DNA from: Novosphingobium sp. SG707
GTDB taxonomy: Bacteria > Pseudomonadota > Alphaproteobacteria > Sphingomonadales > Sphingomonadaceae
Length of the DNA stretch: 32,408 nucleotides
Direction of reading: 5' to 3'
Assembly: GCF_012275515.1 (NCBI RefSeq)
Contig: NZ_JAAZQL010000018.1
Location: forward strand, 1 to 32,408
Shown: one piece after another, positions 24,379-32,314 of the stretch
How the letters are laid out: each line of letters opens with the position of its first letter
How positions within the stretch are numbered: the first letter of the stretch is position 1
Position numbers and translations under genes: made by a program
The notes under the pieces: generated by a model
What the model saw: only the letters and a program-made list of their open reading frames with translations
Told to the model about the DNA's origin: nothing
The model's database searches: none

Positions 24379-25983
24379 ATGACCATGCCTTTCTCACGCC
24401 GCAGGATCATGGGCGGTATCGGCGCCGGAATGCTGTCCGGTGTCCTGTCTCATGCTGATCTGGCGCAGGCTGCGCCCTTGGCTGTACCGGTGCCTTCCAG
24501 CGCCGGTTCGCGCCCCAATCTGATCCTGTTCTTTCCCGATGAGCTGCGCGCCGATGCGCTGGCCTGTTATGGCAATCCGGTCACGCGCACGCCCAATTTC
24601 GACCGTCTGGCCAAATCGGGCACGATGTTCCGCAATGCCCATGTGCAATATCCGGTCTGTGCGGCCTCGCGCTGCTCGATGCTGACGGGCCTGCCCACCA
24701 GCGCCACCGGCCATCGCGGTTTTTCCTATCTGATCCAGCCCAATGAGCCCAATCTCTTCGCGATGTTGCGGCAATCGGGCTATGACACGTTCTTCTTCGG
24801 CAAGAATGATGTGCTGGCGCCTGAAACCTTCGCCACCAGCCTGACCGCATGGGCCGATCCGCCAGCGCCCGGCGCGGCCTCGGGCGATCATGCGCCGGGC
24901 GCGCGGGCGGGGGTCAACAATGGCCCGGTCACGATGTTGCTGCCCCCCATGGGCGACCGGCGCGAGACCAGCGATTACGGCATTATCCAGCGCGCCATCC
25001 AGGTGATCGAGCGCAAGGAGAGCGACCGGCCCTTCTGCCTGTTCCTGCCGATCTTTCAGCCCCATCCGCCCTATCGCGCGCCCGCCGATTTCGCCGCGAT
25101 ATACAAGCCCGAGGATCTGCCCGCGCTGATCCCGCCGGGCCTCTCGGGCAAACCGGCCTATCATGAGGCGATCCGCCGCGCCTATGGCTTGGACAAGGCG
25201 GGGCCGGAGGTTTTCGCCCGCGTGCGCGCCGCCTATTACGGGCAGGTGTCCTATGCCGACTGGCTGCTGGGTGAATTGCTTGATGCTCTCGAACGCACGG
25301 GCCGCGACAAGGATACCGCAGTGTTCGTCGGGTCCGATCATGGCGATTATGCAGGCGATTATGGCCTGGTTGAAAAATGGCATGGTGGGCTGGAAAGCTG
25401 CCTGACGCATGTGCCGCTGATCGGGCGGGTACCGGGTGTGGCCGGGGGCCATGTGGCGCAGGATATGGTCGAGCTTTACGACATCATGCCCAGCTTCCTC
25501 TCGCTCGCGGGTGCGCGTTCGGGCGGCACGCAGTTCGGGCGCTCGCTTTTGCCGCAGATCCATGGGGGGGCGGGCGATCCCAATCGCGCCGCCTTTACCG
25601 AGGCGGGGATCAACTCCTATGAACCACAGGCCTTCGATACGCCCTCGGGCGGGCTGTATCGGATGAAGTCCCAACTGGCGGCGCAGGAGCCGGTCTTGGT
25701 GTCGCGCGCGGCCAGCGTTCGCACGCAGCGTCATACCTATATCCACCGTCCGCAGGGGCAGAGCGAGTTTTACGACCGCATCGCCGATCCGGGCGAGACG
25801 CGCAATCTGATCGGCACCAAGGCGGTGGCCAAGGATCAGGCAGCTCTTCAGCAGCGCCTGCTCAACTGGTATGTCAACACCAGCGGCGTGCCGCAGGACA
25901 CGCGCAACAGCCGCGATGTGCCCAATTTCATCCCGCCTCAAGCGCCCAAGCCTGAGGCGGCGGACAGGATCCTCGACCTCTGA
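24379..25983 (+). CDS. Sulfatase (S1 family, Tat-exported, 534 aa)
   Basis: A type I sulfatase that should hydrolyse a sulfate ester in the periplasm. The N-terminus is a twin-arginine signal: SRRRIMGGIGAGMLSG, then a hydrophobic stretch and AQAA. The active-site Cys94, to be changed to formylglycine, lies in VCAASRCSMLTG. The motif is C-x-A-S-R instead of the usual C-x-P-S-R. Metal ligands are in FFPDELRADAL (Asp54) and SDHGDYAGDYGLVEKWHGG. The start at 24379 has GGAG about 8 nt upstream; it follows the isomerase by 20 nt, so it is probably in the same operon. Arylsulfatase and choline/alkyl sulfatase are possible. Linkage to gentisate genes favours a sulfated aromatic, which is inference. 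Confidence 0.87.
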   Translation: MTMPFSRRRIMGGIGAGMLSGVLSHADLAQAAPLAVPVPSSAGSRPNLILFFPDELRADALACYGNPVTRTPNFDRLAKSGTMFRNAHVQYPVCAASRCSMLTGLPTSATGHRGFSYLIQPNEPNLFAMLRQSGYDTFFFGKNDVLAPETFATSLTAWADPPAPGAASGDHAPGARAGVNNGPVTMLLPPMGDRRETSDYGIIQRAIQVIERKESDRPFCLFLPIFQPHPPYRAPADFAAIYKPEDLPALIPPGLSGKPAYHEAIRRAYGLDKAGPEVFARVRAAYYGQVSYADWLLGELLDALERTGRDKDTAVFVGSDHGDYAGDYGLVEKWHGGLESCLTHVPLIGRVPGVAGGHVAQDMVELYDIMPSFLSLAGARSGGTQFGRSLLPQIHGGAGDPNRAAFTEAGINSYEPQAFDTPSGGLYRMKSQLAAQEPVLVSRAASVRTQRHTYIHRPQGQSEFYDRIADPGETRNLIGTKAVAKDQAALQQRLLNWYVNTSGVPQDTRNSRDVPNFIPPQAPKPEAADRILDL

Positions 25984-25987
25984 TAGG

Positions 25988-26019
25988 AAAAAGGCCGCTG
26001 TCTCCAGCGGCCTTTTTTT
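25988..26019. terminator. Bidirectional rho-independent terminator
   Basis: GGCCGCTG, a 4-nt loop and CAGCGGCC form a perfect stem flanked by A5 on the left and T7 on the right. It ends both the sulfatase operon (rightward) and the xylD gene (leftward), whose stop codon overlaps the T tract. Confidence 0.9.
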
Positions 26020-27797
26020 CAATGGTTGTGGCGGGGTGTTTTCGCCGCCAATCCGCGATATTTGACCGCCATTTCCAGCACGGCCCCTTCACCCATCTGT
26101 CCGGTCTTCTCGCGATAGAGTTCTTCCCAAGGCGTGTTGCTGGGAGGAACCGGGGGCAGGGGCTCGGCCCGGCGGCGGGCGATTTCCTCTTCCGAAACCA
26201 GCGCGTTGCAGGTGCCCTTGACCACATCGATGCGGATGATGTCGCCCGTGCGCAGCCATGACAGCCCGCCGCCCACCGCGCTTTCGGGCGAGCAGTTGAG
26301 GATCGAGGGGCTGTCCGAGGTGCCCGACTGGCGCCCGTCGCCCAGCGTGGGCAGCCATTGCACCCCGCGCTGGATCAGCGCGGCGGGCGGCTGCATGTTC
26401 ACCACCTCGGCGCTGCCCGGCCAGCCCTGAGGCCCTGCGCCGCGCATGACGAGGATGCAGTTTTCATCGATGTTCAGCGCAGGATCGTCGATCCGGTGAT
26501 GATAATCGTCGCCCCCTTCAAACACCACCGCGCGCGCTTCAAACGTGCCGGGATTTTCGGGGTTGGACAGATAGCGGGCACGGAATTCCTCGGAAATCAC
26601 ACTGGTCTTCATGATGCCGAAATCGAACAGATTGCCCGACAGCACGAGGAAGCCCGCCTTTTCCTTCAAAGGCTCGGTAAAGGGGCGGATCACCTCGCGG
26701 TCGCGAGCAGGGCGCGCGCCCACGTTTGCCGCCACCGTCTCGCCCGTCACGCTCAGGCAATCGCCATCCAGCACGCCCTGTTGCAGCAATTCCCACATCA
26801 CCGAAGGCACGCCGCCCGCCCGGTGGAATCGCTCGCCAAGGAAACGCCCGGCAGGCTGCATATCGACGATCAGCGGCAGGTCATAGCCATGCTCCATCCA
26901 GTCGGCGGCGGTGATCTCCACCCCTGCGTGGCGCGCCATGGCGACGATATGCGGCTGGGCATTGCTGGATCCGCCGATGGCCGTGACGACACGGATGGCG
27001 TTCAAAAAGCTCTCGCGCGTCAGGATCTTGGACGGGCGCAGGTCCTCATGGGCCATCTCCACAATCCGCCGGCCGGTTTCATAAGCAATCTGGCCGCGCT
27101 CGCGATAGGGCGCGGGGATCGCCGCGCATCCGGGCAGCGACAGGCCAAGCGCTTCGGCCACGGCATTCATGGTCGAGGCCGTGCCCATCGTGTTGCAATG
27201 GCCCGCCGAAGGAGCCGAATCGCAGGCACGCTGAAGGAACTCTTCCTCGTCGATCTCGCCCGCCGCCAGCTTGCGGCGGCTGCGCCAGATCACCGTGCCC
27301 GAACCCACCAGATCGCCTTCATGCCACCCGTCGAGCATCGGCCCGCCCGACAGGACAATCGCGGGAATATCCACCGTGCTGGCCGCCATCACCTGGCTGG
27401 GGGTGGTCTTGTCACAGCCCGTGGTCAGCACCACCGCGTCAATCGGATAGCCATAAAGGATCTCCACCAGCCCCAGATAGGCCAGATTGCGATCCAGCGC
27501 GGCGGTGGGGCGGCGGCAGTTTTCAAAGATCGGATGAACCGGAAATTCCATGCAGATCCCGCCCGCATCGCGGATGCCGTCGCGCACGCGCTTGGCCAGA
27601 TCGAGGTGGATGCGGTTGCAGGGCGAAAGGTCGCTGCCGCTCTGTGCAATACCGATGATCGGGCGGCCGGAGCGCAGTTCGTCGGGCGTGATCCCGTAAT
27701 TCATGAAGCGTTCCAGATAGAGCGCTACCATGTCCGACCGCGCCGGATCGGCAAACCAGTCCTGCGAACGAAAACGGCGGGTGGAATTATCGGTCAT
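26019..27797 (-). CDS. xylD: D-xylonate dehydratase (IlvD/EDD family)
   Basis: The enzyme removes water from D-xylonate to give 2-keto-3-deoxy-D-xylonate, step three of the Weimberg pathway. The protein (592 aa) has the pentonate-dehydratase form of IlvD/EDD. Cys60 (SPCNRIHLDL), Cys128 (LTTGCDKTTPS) and Cys201 (GHCNTMGTASTMN) are the three iron-sulfur ligands; their positions agree with those known for sugar-acid dehydratases of this subfamily, including Caulobacter XylD. L-arabinonate or another aldonate is possible as substrate, but xylB-, xylC- and xylX-like genes nearby decide for xylonate. The ATG at 27797 has GGGAGAG upstream. The gene is divergent from xylX, and a TAGCGCTA operator lies between them. 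Confidence 0.9.
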   Translation of the reverse strand: MTDNSTRRFRSQDWFADPARSDMVALYLERFMNYGITPDELRSGRPIIGIAQSGSDLSPCNRIHLDLAKRVRDGIRDAGGICMEFPVHPIFENCRRPTAALDRNLAYLGLVEILYGYPIDAVVLTTGCDKTTPSQVMAASTVDIPAIVLSGGPMLDGWHEGDLVGSGTVIWRSRRKLAAGEIDEEEFLQRACDSAPSAGHCNTMGTASTMNAVAEALGLSLPGCAAIPAPYRERGQIAYETGRRIVEMAHEDLRPSKILTRESFLNAIRVVTAIGGSSNAQPHIVAMARHAGVEITAADWMEHGYDLPLIVDMQPAGRFLGERFHRAGGVPSVMWELLQQGVLDGDCLSVTGETVAANVGARPARDREVIRPFTEPLKEKAGFLVLSGNLFDFGIMKTSVISEEFRARYLSNPENPGTFEARAVVFEGGDDYHHRIDDPALNIDENCILVMRGAGPQGWPGSAEVVNMQPPAALIQRGVQWLPTLGDGRQSGTSDSPSILNCSPESAVGGGLSWLRTGDIIRIDVVKGTCNALVSEEEIARRRAEPLPPVPPSNTPWEELYREKTGQMGEGAVLEMAVKYRGLAAKTPRHNH

Positions 27798-27821
27798 CTG
27801 TATCTCTCCCTCCGGGCAGCC

Positions 27822-27917
27822 CTAGAGCGCTTTTACCATGAGCCAAAAGGCCCAAATCCTTGATGGTCGCATGTTCCGAGCCGATGCGTCGAAACGGTCT
27901 TCCTGAAAATGCTCTAG
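27822..27917. repeat. 96-bp element with inverted ends between xylD and xylX
   Basis: The ends CTAGAGCGCTTTT (27822-27834) and AAAATGCTCTAG (27906-27917) are near-perfect inverted repeats that differ by GC versus A in the middle. The DNA between them (for example GCGTCGAAACGGTCTTCC) has no reading frame of note. It looks like a small intergenic palindromic element (REP/MITE-like) of the kind common in alphaproteobacteria. It lies in the xylD 5' region. Confidence 0.45.
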
Positions 27918-27967
27918 CGCGCGATGAACGCGATGCCAGTGATTTCCCGCCGCGCTTTCGAAACCAC

Positions 27968-28005
27968 TTGACAGCGAGCCTGTTTACATGATGGTAGCGC
28001 TATCA
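27968..28005 (+). promoter_or_regulatory. Promoter and LacI-type operator of the xylX operon
   Basis: TTGACA at 27968-27973 is followed 17 bp later by a poor -10 region around 27991-27996. The 14-bp near-perfect palindrome TGGTAGCGCTATCA (27992-28005) overlaps it. This is the best of the three TAGCGCTA sites in the window and closely resembles, from memory, the operator at Caulobacter xylX. It should control xylX-xylB-xylC-MFS and possibly the divergent xylD. Confidence 0.65.
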
Positions 28006-28062
28006 AGCTTTGTCAACGCCGCGCGCCCGCGTTTGGTGTCGAAAATCCTGTCTGGAGAGAAA

Positions 28063-29193
28063 ATGTCTGGGAATTCTTCCTTCGCGGCCCTGCTGCCCGC
28101 CGATTGGCGCGGCGGCCGTTTCCTTGGCCGGGTGCAGTTGCCCGAAGGCCCCACCCCGATTCTGGTCGAGGGCGGGGTGGCCTATGATATGTCGGGCGTG
28201 GCGCCCACGGTGTCGCAACTGGTCGAGGCGCTGCCGCTCGATGCTTCGGCGGGCCGCGTTCTGGGGCCGCTTGATGAACTCGATGCGCCCTGGCTCAGCC
28301 CGGTGGACCTGCAGGTCATCAAGGCCTGCGGCGTGACCTTTGCCACCAGCGCGCTGGAGCGCGTGATCGAGGAACGCGCGCGCGGCGATTCGAGCAAGGC
28401 GCTGGAAATCCGCGCCCGCATCGAGGAGCGCGTGGGCGGTTCGATCCGCTCGGTCGTGCCCGGCTCGGTTGAGGCTGAGGCGCTCAAGGAATTGCTGATC
28501 GCCGATGGCCTGTGGTCGCAATATCTCGAAGTCGCCATCGGGCCTTACGCCGAAGTCTTCACCAAGGCGCCGGTGCTGGCCACGGTCGGCGCGCTGGCCG
28601 AGGTGGGCGTGCGCAGCGACAGCACATGGAACAACCCTGAACCCGAAGTCGTGCTGCTGGTCGATGCGGGCGGCAAGGCCGTTGGCGCGATGCTGGGCAA
28701 TGACGTCAACCTGCGCGATATCGAAGGGCGCAGCGCGCTCTTGCTGGGCAAGGCGAAGGACAATAACGCGTCCTGCTCGCTCGGGCCGCTGGTGCGCCTG
28801 TTCGATGACAGCTTCTCGATTGACGATGTGCGCAATGCCGAGGTCGATCTGCTGATCGAAGGGCCGGAGGGCTATCGCCTTGAGGGCCATTCCAGCATGC
28901 GCGAAATCAGCCGCGACCCGCTCGATCTGGTGCGCCAGACGCTGAGCGAGCATCAATATCCCGATGGCTTCACGCTGTTCCTCGGAACTCTGTTCGCCCC
29001 CACACAGGACCGCGACGATCCGGGCCGTGGGTTCACGCATAAGGTGGGCGATGTCGTGACGATCTCGACCCCCAAGCTGGGCAAGCTGGTCAACACCGTG
29101 GTCACCAGCAAGGAAGCCCAGCCCTGGACGCAGGGCATCGCCGCGTTTTACGCCAATCTGGGCGCTCGCGGCCTGCTGGGAGCGAAGGCATGA
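28063..29193 (+). CDS. xylX: 2-keto-3-deoxy-D-xylonate dehydratase (FAH family, XylX-like)
   Basis: The enzyme converts 2-keto-3-deoxyxylonate to 2-oxoglutarate semialdehyde, step four of the Weimberg pathway. The protein has 376 aa and the C-terminal FAH fold: NPEPEVVLLVDAGGKAVGAM with the acidic metal ligands, then GNDVNLRDIEGRSALLLGKA and NNASCSLGPLVRLFDD, and a TPKLGKLVNTV end. The N-terminal 180 residues are the extra domain seen in the pentonate branch. The ATG at 28063 has CTGGAGAG just upstream; an open frame back to 27988 runs through the operator and is not used. It shares ATGA with xylB. A related 2-keto-3-deoxy-L-arabinonate dehydratase is the alternative. Confidence 0.85.
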   Translation: MSGNSSFAALLPADWRGGRFLGRVQLPEGPTPILVEGGVAYDMSGVAPTVSQLVEALPLDASAGRVLGPLDELDAPWLSPVDLQVIKACGVTFATSALERVIEERARGDSSKALEIRARIEERVGGSIRSVVPGSVEAEALKELLIADGLWSQYLEVAIGPYAEVFTKAPVLATVGALAEVGVRSDSTWNNPEPEVVLLVDAGGKAVGAMLGNDVNLRDIEGRSALLLGKAKDNNASCSLGPLVRLFDDSFSIDDVRNAEVDLLIEGPEGYRLEGHSSMREISRDPLDLVRQTLSEHQYPDGFTLFLGTLFAPTQDRDDPGRGFTHKVGDVVTISTPKLGKLVNTVVTSKEAQPWTQGIAAFYANLGARGLLGAKA

Positions 29194-29966
29194 GCGCTGT
29201 TAACAACGGGCGCGCGATCTATCCCAGCCTTGCCGGCAAGCGCGTTTTCATCAGCGGCGGCGCCAGCGGCATTGGCGAAGGTTTCGTCGAAGCCTTCGTG
29301 GCGCAGGGCGCGAAAGTGGCTTTCTGCGACATTGCAGAAGAGGCAGGAAAGGCGGTTGCAGCCCGCCTGAACACCGGCGCATCACCCGCGCCGGTGTTCT
29401 TCCCCTGCGATCTGACCGATATGGCCGCCGTTCAGGCGATGATGGCGCAGGTGGAAGAAGAGCTGGGCGGCATCGACGTGGTGATCAACAACGCCGCCAA
29501 TGACGATCGCCATTCCGTGGCCGAAGTCACCCCCGCCTATTGGGACGAACGCATGGCGGTGAACCTGCGCCATCAGTTCTTTGTGGCGCAGGCCGCCGTG
29601 CCTTCGATGAAGCGCGCGGGTGGTGGGGCCATCATCAATCTCGGCTCGATCAGTTGGCATTTGGGCCTTGAGGATCTGGTGGTCTATCAGACCGCCAAGG
29701 CCGCCATTGAGGGCATGACGCGCGGTTTGGCGCGCGAGTTGGGCCGCGACAACATCCGCGTCACCAGCATCATCCCCGGCAATGTCAAAACCCCGCGTCA
29801 GGAAAGATGGTACACGCCCGAGGGCGAGGCCGAGATCGTTGCCGCGCAATGCCTCGATGGCCGCCTGTTGCCCCATGACGTGGCGGCGCTGGCGCTGTTT
29901 CTGGCCTCGGACGATGCGCGTCTGATTACGGGCCATGAATATTGGGTCGATGCGGGGTGGCGATAA
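29190..29966 (+). CDS. xylB: D-xylose 1-dehydrogenase (SDR family)
   Basis: The enzyme oxidises D-xylose to D-xylonolactone with NAD(P)+, the first Weimberg step. It is a 258-aa short-chain dehydrogenase with the cofactor loop ISGGASGIGEG (21-31), NNAANDDRH (100-108), the catalytic serine in GSISWHLGLEDL (Ser153 or Ser155) and Tyr166/Lys170 in VYQTAK. Long runs such as NDDRH, AYWDERM, GSISWHLGLEDLV and GNVKTPRQERWYTPEGEA agree with Caulobacter XylB as I recall it, which makes this the firmest call of the cluster. It overlaps both neighbours (ATGA with xylX, TAATG with xylC), so the operon is translationally coupled. Confidence 0.93.
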   Translation: MSAVNNGRAIYPSLAGKRVFISGGASGIGEGFVEAFVAQGAKVAFCDIAEEAGKAVAARLNTGASPAPVFFPCDLTDMAAVQAMMAQVEEELGGIDVVINNAANDDRHSVAEVTPAYWDERMAVNLRHQFFVAQAAVPSMKRAGGGAIINLGSISWHLGLEDLVVYQTAKAAIEGMTRGLARELGRDNIRVTSIIPGNVKTPRQERWYTPEGEAEIVAAQCLDGRLLPHDVAALALFLASDDARLITGHEYWVDAGWR

Positions 29967-30823
29967 TGGCGCCGCAATCGGTCTGGGCGCTGGGTGCCAC
30001 GCTGGGCGAAGGCCCGGTCTGGGTGGAGCGCGACGCGGCGCTGTGGTTCGTCGACATCAAGGCGCCCGCGATCCATCGCTTTACCCCGACCACGGGCGAG
30101 CAGCGCACATGGGCCGCGCCCGCGCAGGTCGGCTGGGTGCTGCCCAGCGCGCGGGGCGACATGATCGCGGGCCTGCAGACGGGCGTGCATCGTTTCGATC
30201 CGGCGACGGGGGCGTTTTCGCTCCTTGTCGCGCCCGAGGCCCATCTGCCGGGCAACCGCCTGAACGATGCTACGGTGGCGGGCGATGGCGCGATCTGGCT
30301 TGGATCGATGGATGATGGTGAGGCGGTCGAAACCGGGCGCTTTTATCGTCTGGATGGCGCCGGATGCACGGAATGCGGCCTGCCGCCGGTGTCGATCACC
30401 AATGGCCCGGCTTTTTCCCCCGACGGCGCGACGCTTTATCACAATGACACGCTGGGCCGCAAAGTCTGGGCCAGCACGCTCGAGGATGGGCGCGTGGTCG
30501 CCACCCGCTTGTTCGCCGACATCGACGAGGGCTATCCCGATGGTCCCTGCGTCGATGCCGAGGGCTGCGTCTGGGTCAGTCTTTTCGCGGGCTGGGGCGT
30601 GCGGCGTTATGATCCCAGCGGGGCGCTGATGCAGACCATCCGCTTCCCGGTCGCCAATATCACCAAGATCGCCTTTGGCGGGCCGGACCTGCGCACCGCC
30701 TATGCAACGACCGCCGCCAAGGGATTGTCGGCGCAGGAACGCGCGCAGCAGCCTTTGGCGGGCGCGCTGTTCACCTTTGATCCGGGCGTGGCGGGAATGC
30801 CGGGCGTTCTGGCTCAAGTATAA
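29966..30823 (+). CDS. xylC: Xylonolactonase (SMP-30/gluconolactonase family)
   Basis: The enzyme opens D-xylonolactone to D-xylonate. The protein (285 aa) is a six-bladed propeller of the SMP-30 family. The metal ligands are in LGEGPVW (Glu), SITNGPAFSPDG (Asn) and YPDGPCVDAEG (Asp), with PGNRLNDATVAGDGAIWLGS between. The ATG at 29966 overlaps the xylB stop by one base; a longer frame to 29942 lies inside xylB and has no similarity. Substrate choice follows from the operon. Confidence 0.9.
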   Translation: MAPQSVWALGATLGEGPVWVERDAALWFVDIKAPAIHRFTPTTGEQRTWAAPAQVGWVLPSARGDMIAGLQTGVHRFDPATGAFSLLVAPEAHLPGNRLNDATVAGDGAIWLGSMDDGEAVETGRFYRLDGAGCTECGLPPVSITNGPAFSPDGATLYHNDTLGRKVWASTLEDGRVVATRLFADIDEGYPDGPCVDAEGCVWVSLFAGWGVRRYDPSGALMQTIRFPVANITKIAFGGPDLRTAYATTAAKGLSAQERAQQPLAGALFTFDPGVAGMPGVLAQV

Positions 30824-30843
30824 GAATTTACGGGAGAGAGAGG

Positions 30844-32256
30844 ATGCAGGAGCAATCGGAAGGCCCCGTCAATACGGGCTTGATCGCGATGATCGTGGCG
30901 GTGGCCACGATCGGCGGCTTTATGTTCGGCTATGATTCAGGCGTGATCAACGGCACGCAAAAAGGGCTGGAGGCCGCCTTCGACCTCGGCAAGGTGGGCA
31001 TCGGCATCAATGTCGGCGCGATCCTTGTCGGCTCTTCGGTGGGTGCGTTTGGCGCGGGGCGTCTGGCCGACCGGATCGGACGGCGCGGGGTGATGAAACT
31101 GGCCGCCGTGCTGTTTCTGATCAGCGCGCTGATCGCCGGGGCGGCGGGTTCGTCGCTGGTGTTCATCCTTGCGCGCATCATCGGCGGCCTTGGCGTGGGC
31201 GCGGCCAGCGTTATTTCGCCGGTCTACATTTCCGAGGTCGTGCCCGCCCATGTGCGCGGCCGCCTCTCCAGCGTGCAGCAGGTGATGATCATCACCGGCC
31301 TGACCGGGGCCTTTGTGGTCAACTATATCCTTGCGCAGGTGGCGGGCGATTCCACCGCGATCCTGTGGGCCGACCAGCCCGCATGGCGCTGGATGTTCTG
31401 GCTTCAGGCGCTGCCTGCCGCGATCTATTTCGTCGCGCTGATGTTTATCCCCGAAAGCCCGCGCTATCTTGTCGCGCGCGGTGACGAAGCGGGGGCGCAG
31501 AGCGTGCTGACCCGTCTGTTTGACGGCGATGTGGCGCGCCGCATGGTGGGCGAAATCCGCGACAGCCTTGCTGCCGACCACCACCGCCCGCGCCTGTCCG
31601 ACCTGATCGACAAGGCCACCGGGCGTATCCGCCCCATCGTGTGGACGGGCATTGGTCTGGCCGTGTTTCAACAGCTCGTGGGCATCAACGTCGTGTTCTA
31701 TTACGGCGCAACCCTGTGGCAGGCGGTGGGTTTCTCGGAAAGCTATTCCTTGCAGATCAACATTCTGTCGGGCGTGGTTTCGATTGTCGGCTGCCTTGCC
31801 ACGCTGCTGCTGGTTGACCGGGTGGGGCGCAAGCCGCTGCTGCTGGTCGGCTCGGCGGGCATGGCGGTTACGCTGGGTGTCGTGGCATGGGCCTTTTCCA
31901 CCGCCATTCATGGCGCCGATGGTTCGGTGAGCCTGCCGGGACATAATGGCGTGATCGCGCTGCTGGCGGCCAATGCCTATGTTGTGTTTTTCAACATGAG
32001 CTGGGGCCCGATCATGTGGGTGATGCTGGGCGAAATGTTCCCCAATCAGATCCGTGGCTCGGGGCTGGCGGTTTCGGGCTTTGCCCAATGGATCGCCAAT
32101 GCGGCCATCTCGGTCAGCTTCCCCGCGCTGGTCGTCTCGCCGGGTCTGGCGGTGGCTTATACCGGCTACGCGGTGGCGGCGGGGGCGTCCTTCTTCTTCG
32201 TCCGCGCCATGGTGCGCGAAACCAAGGGCGTCAGTCTGGAGCAGATGGAAGGCTGA
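30844..32256 (+). CDS. Sugar/H+ symporter, XylE-like MFS (470 aa)
   Basis: A sugar porter of the MFS with 12 predicted helices. Signatures: GYDSGVINGTQKG after helix 1, RLADRIGRRGVMK, PVYISEVVPAHVRGRLSS (sugar transport signature 2), PESPRYLVARGDE before the central loop, FQQLVGINVVFYYG in helix 7, and DRVGRKPLL. The QQLxGINxxxYY helix is the sugar-binding helix of XylE and its relatives. Position in the xyl operon points to D-xylose import through the inner membrane. GGGAGAGAGAGG before the ATG is a strong ribosome binding site. A terminator follows directly. Confidence 0.9.
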   Translation: MQEQSEGPVNTGLIAMIVAVATIGGFMFGYDSGVINGTQKGLEAAFDLGKVGIGINVGAILVGSSVGAFGAGRLADRIGRRGVMKLAAVLFLISALIAGAAGSSLVFILARIIGGLGVGAASVISPVYISEVVPAHVRGRLSSVQQVMIITGLTGAFVVNYILAQVAGDSTAILWADQPAWRWMFWLQALPAAIYFVALMFIPESPRYLVARGDEAGAQSVLTRLFDGDVARRMVGEIRDSLAADHHRPRLSDLIDKATGRIRPIVWTGIGLAVFQQLVGINVVFYYGATLWQAVGFSESYSLQINILSGVVSIVGCLATLLLVDRVGRKPLLLVGSAGMAVTLGVVAWAFSTAIHGADGSVSLPGHNGVIALLAANAYVVFFNMSWGPIMWVMLGEMFPNQIRGSGLAVSGFAQWIANAAISVSFPALVVSPGLAVAYTGYAVAAGASFFFVRAMVRETKGVSLEQMEG

Positions 32257-32261
32257 ACGAA

Positions 32262-32290
32262 AAACGGGGGCTTGGCGGCCCCCGTTTCTT
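32262..32290 (+). terminator. Rho-independent terminator of the xyl operon
   Basis: AAACGGGGGC, a 6-nt loop and GCCCCCGTTT followed by CTTT, right after the symporter stop. The stem of ten pairs is perfect. It may also act leftward on the convergent gene that follows. Confidence 0.85.
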
Positions 32291-32314
32291 TATGTCTGGC
32301 TGTCTCTATCGGCC

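Noticed and set aside
24394..26022. A 542-codon minus-strand frame opposite the sulfatase
   Set aside because: Antisense shadow: the plus strand shows a Tat signal and full sulfatase active site.
26358..27863. A 501-codon plus-strand frame opposite xylD
   Set aside because: Antisense shadow rich in His and Arg; the minus frame has all three iron-sulfur cysteines of the dehydratase family.
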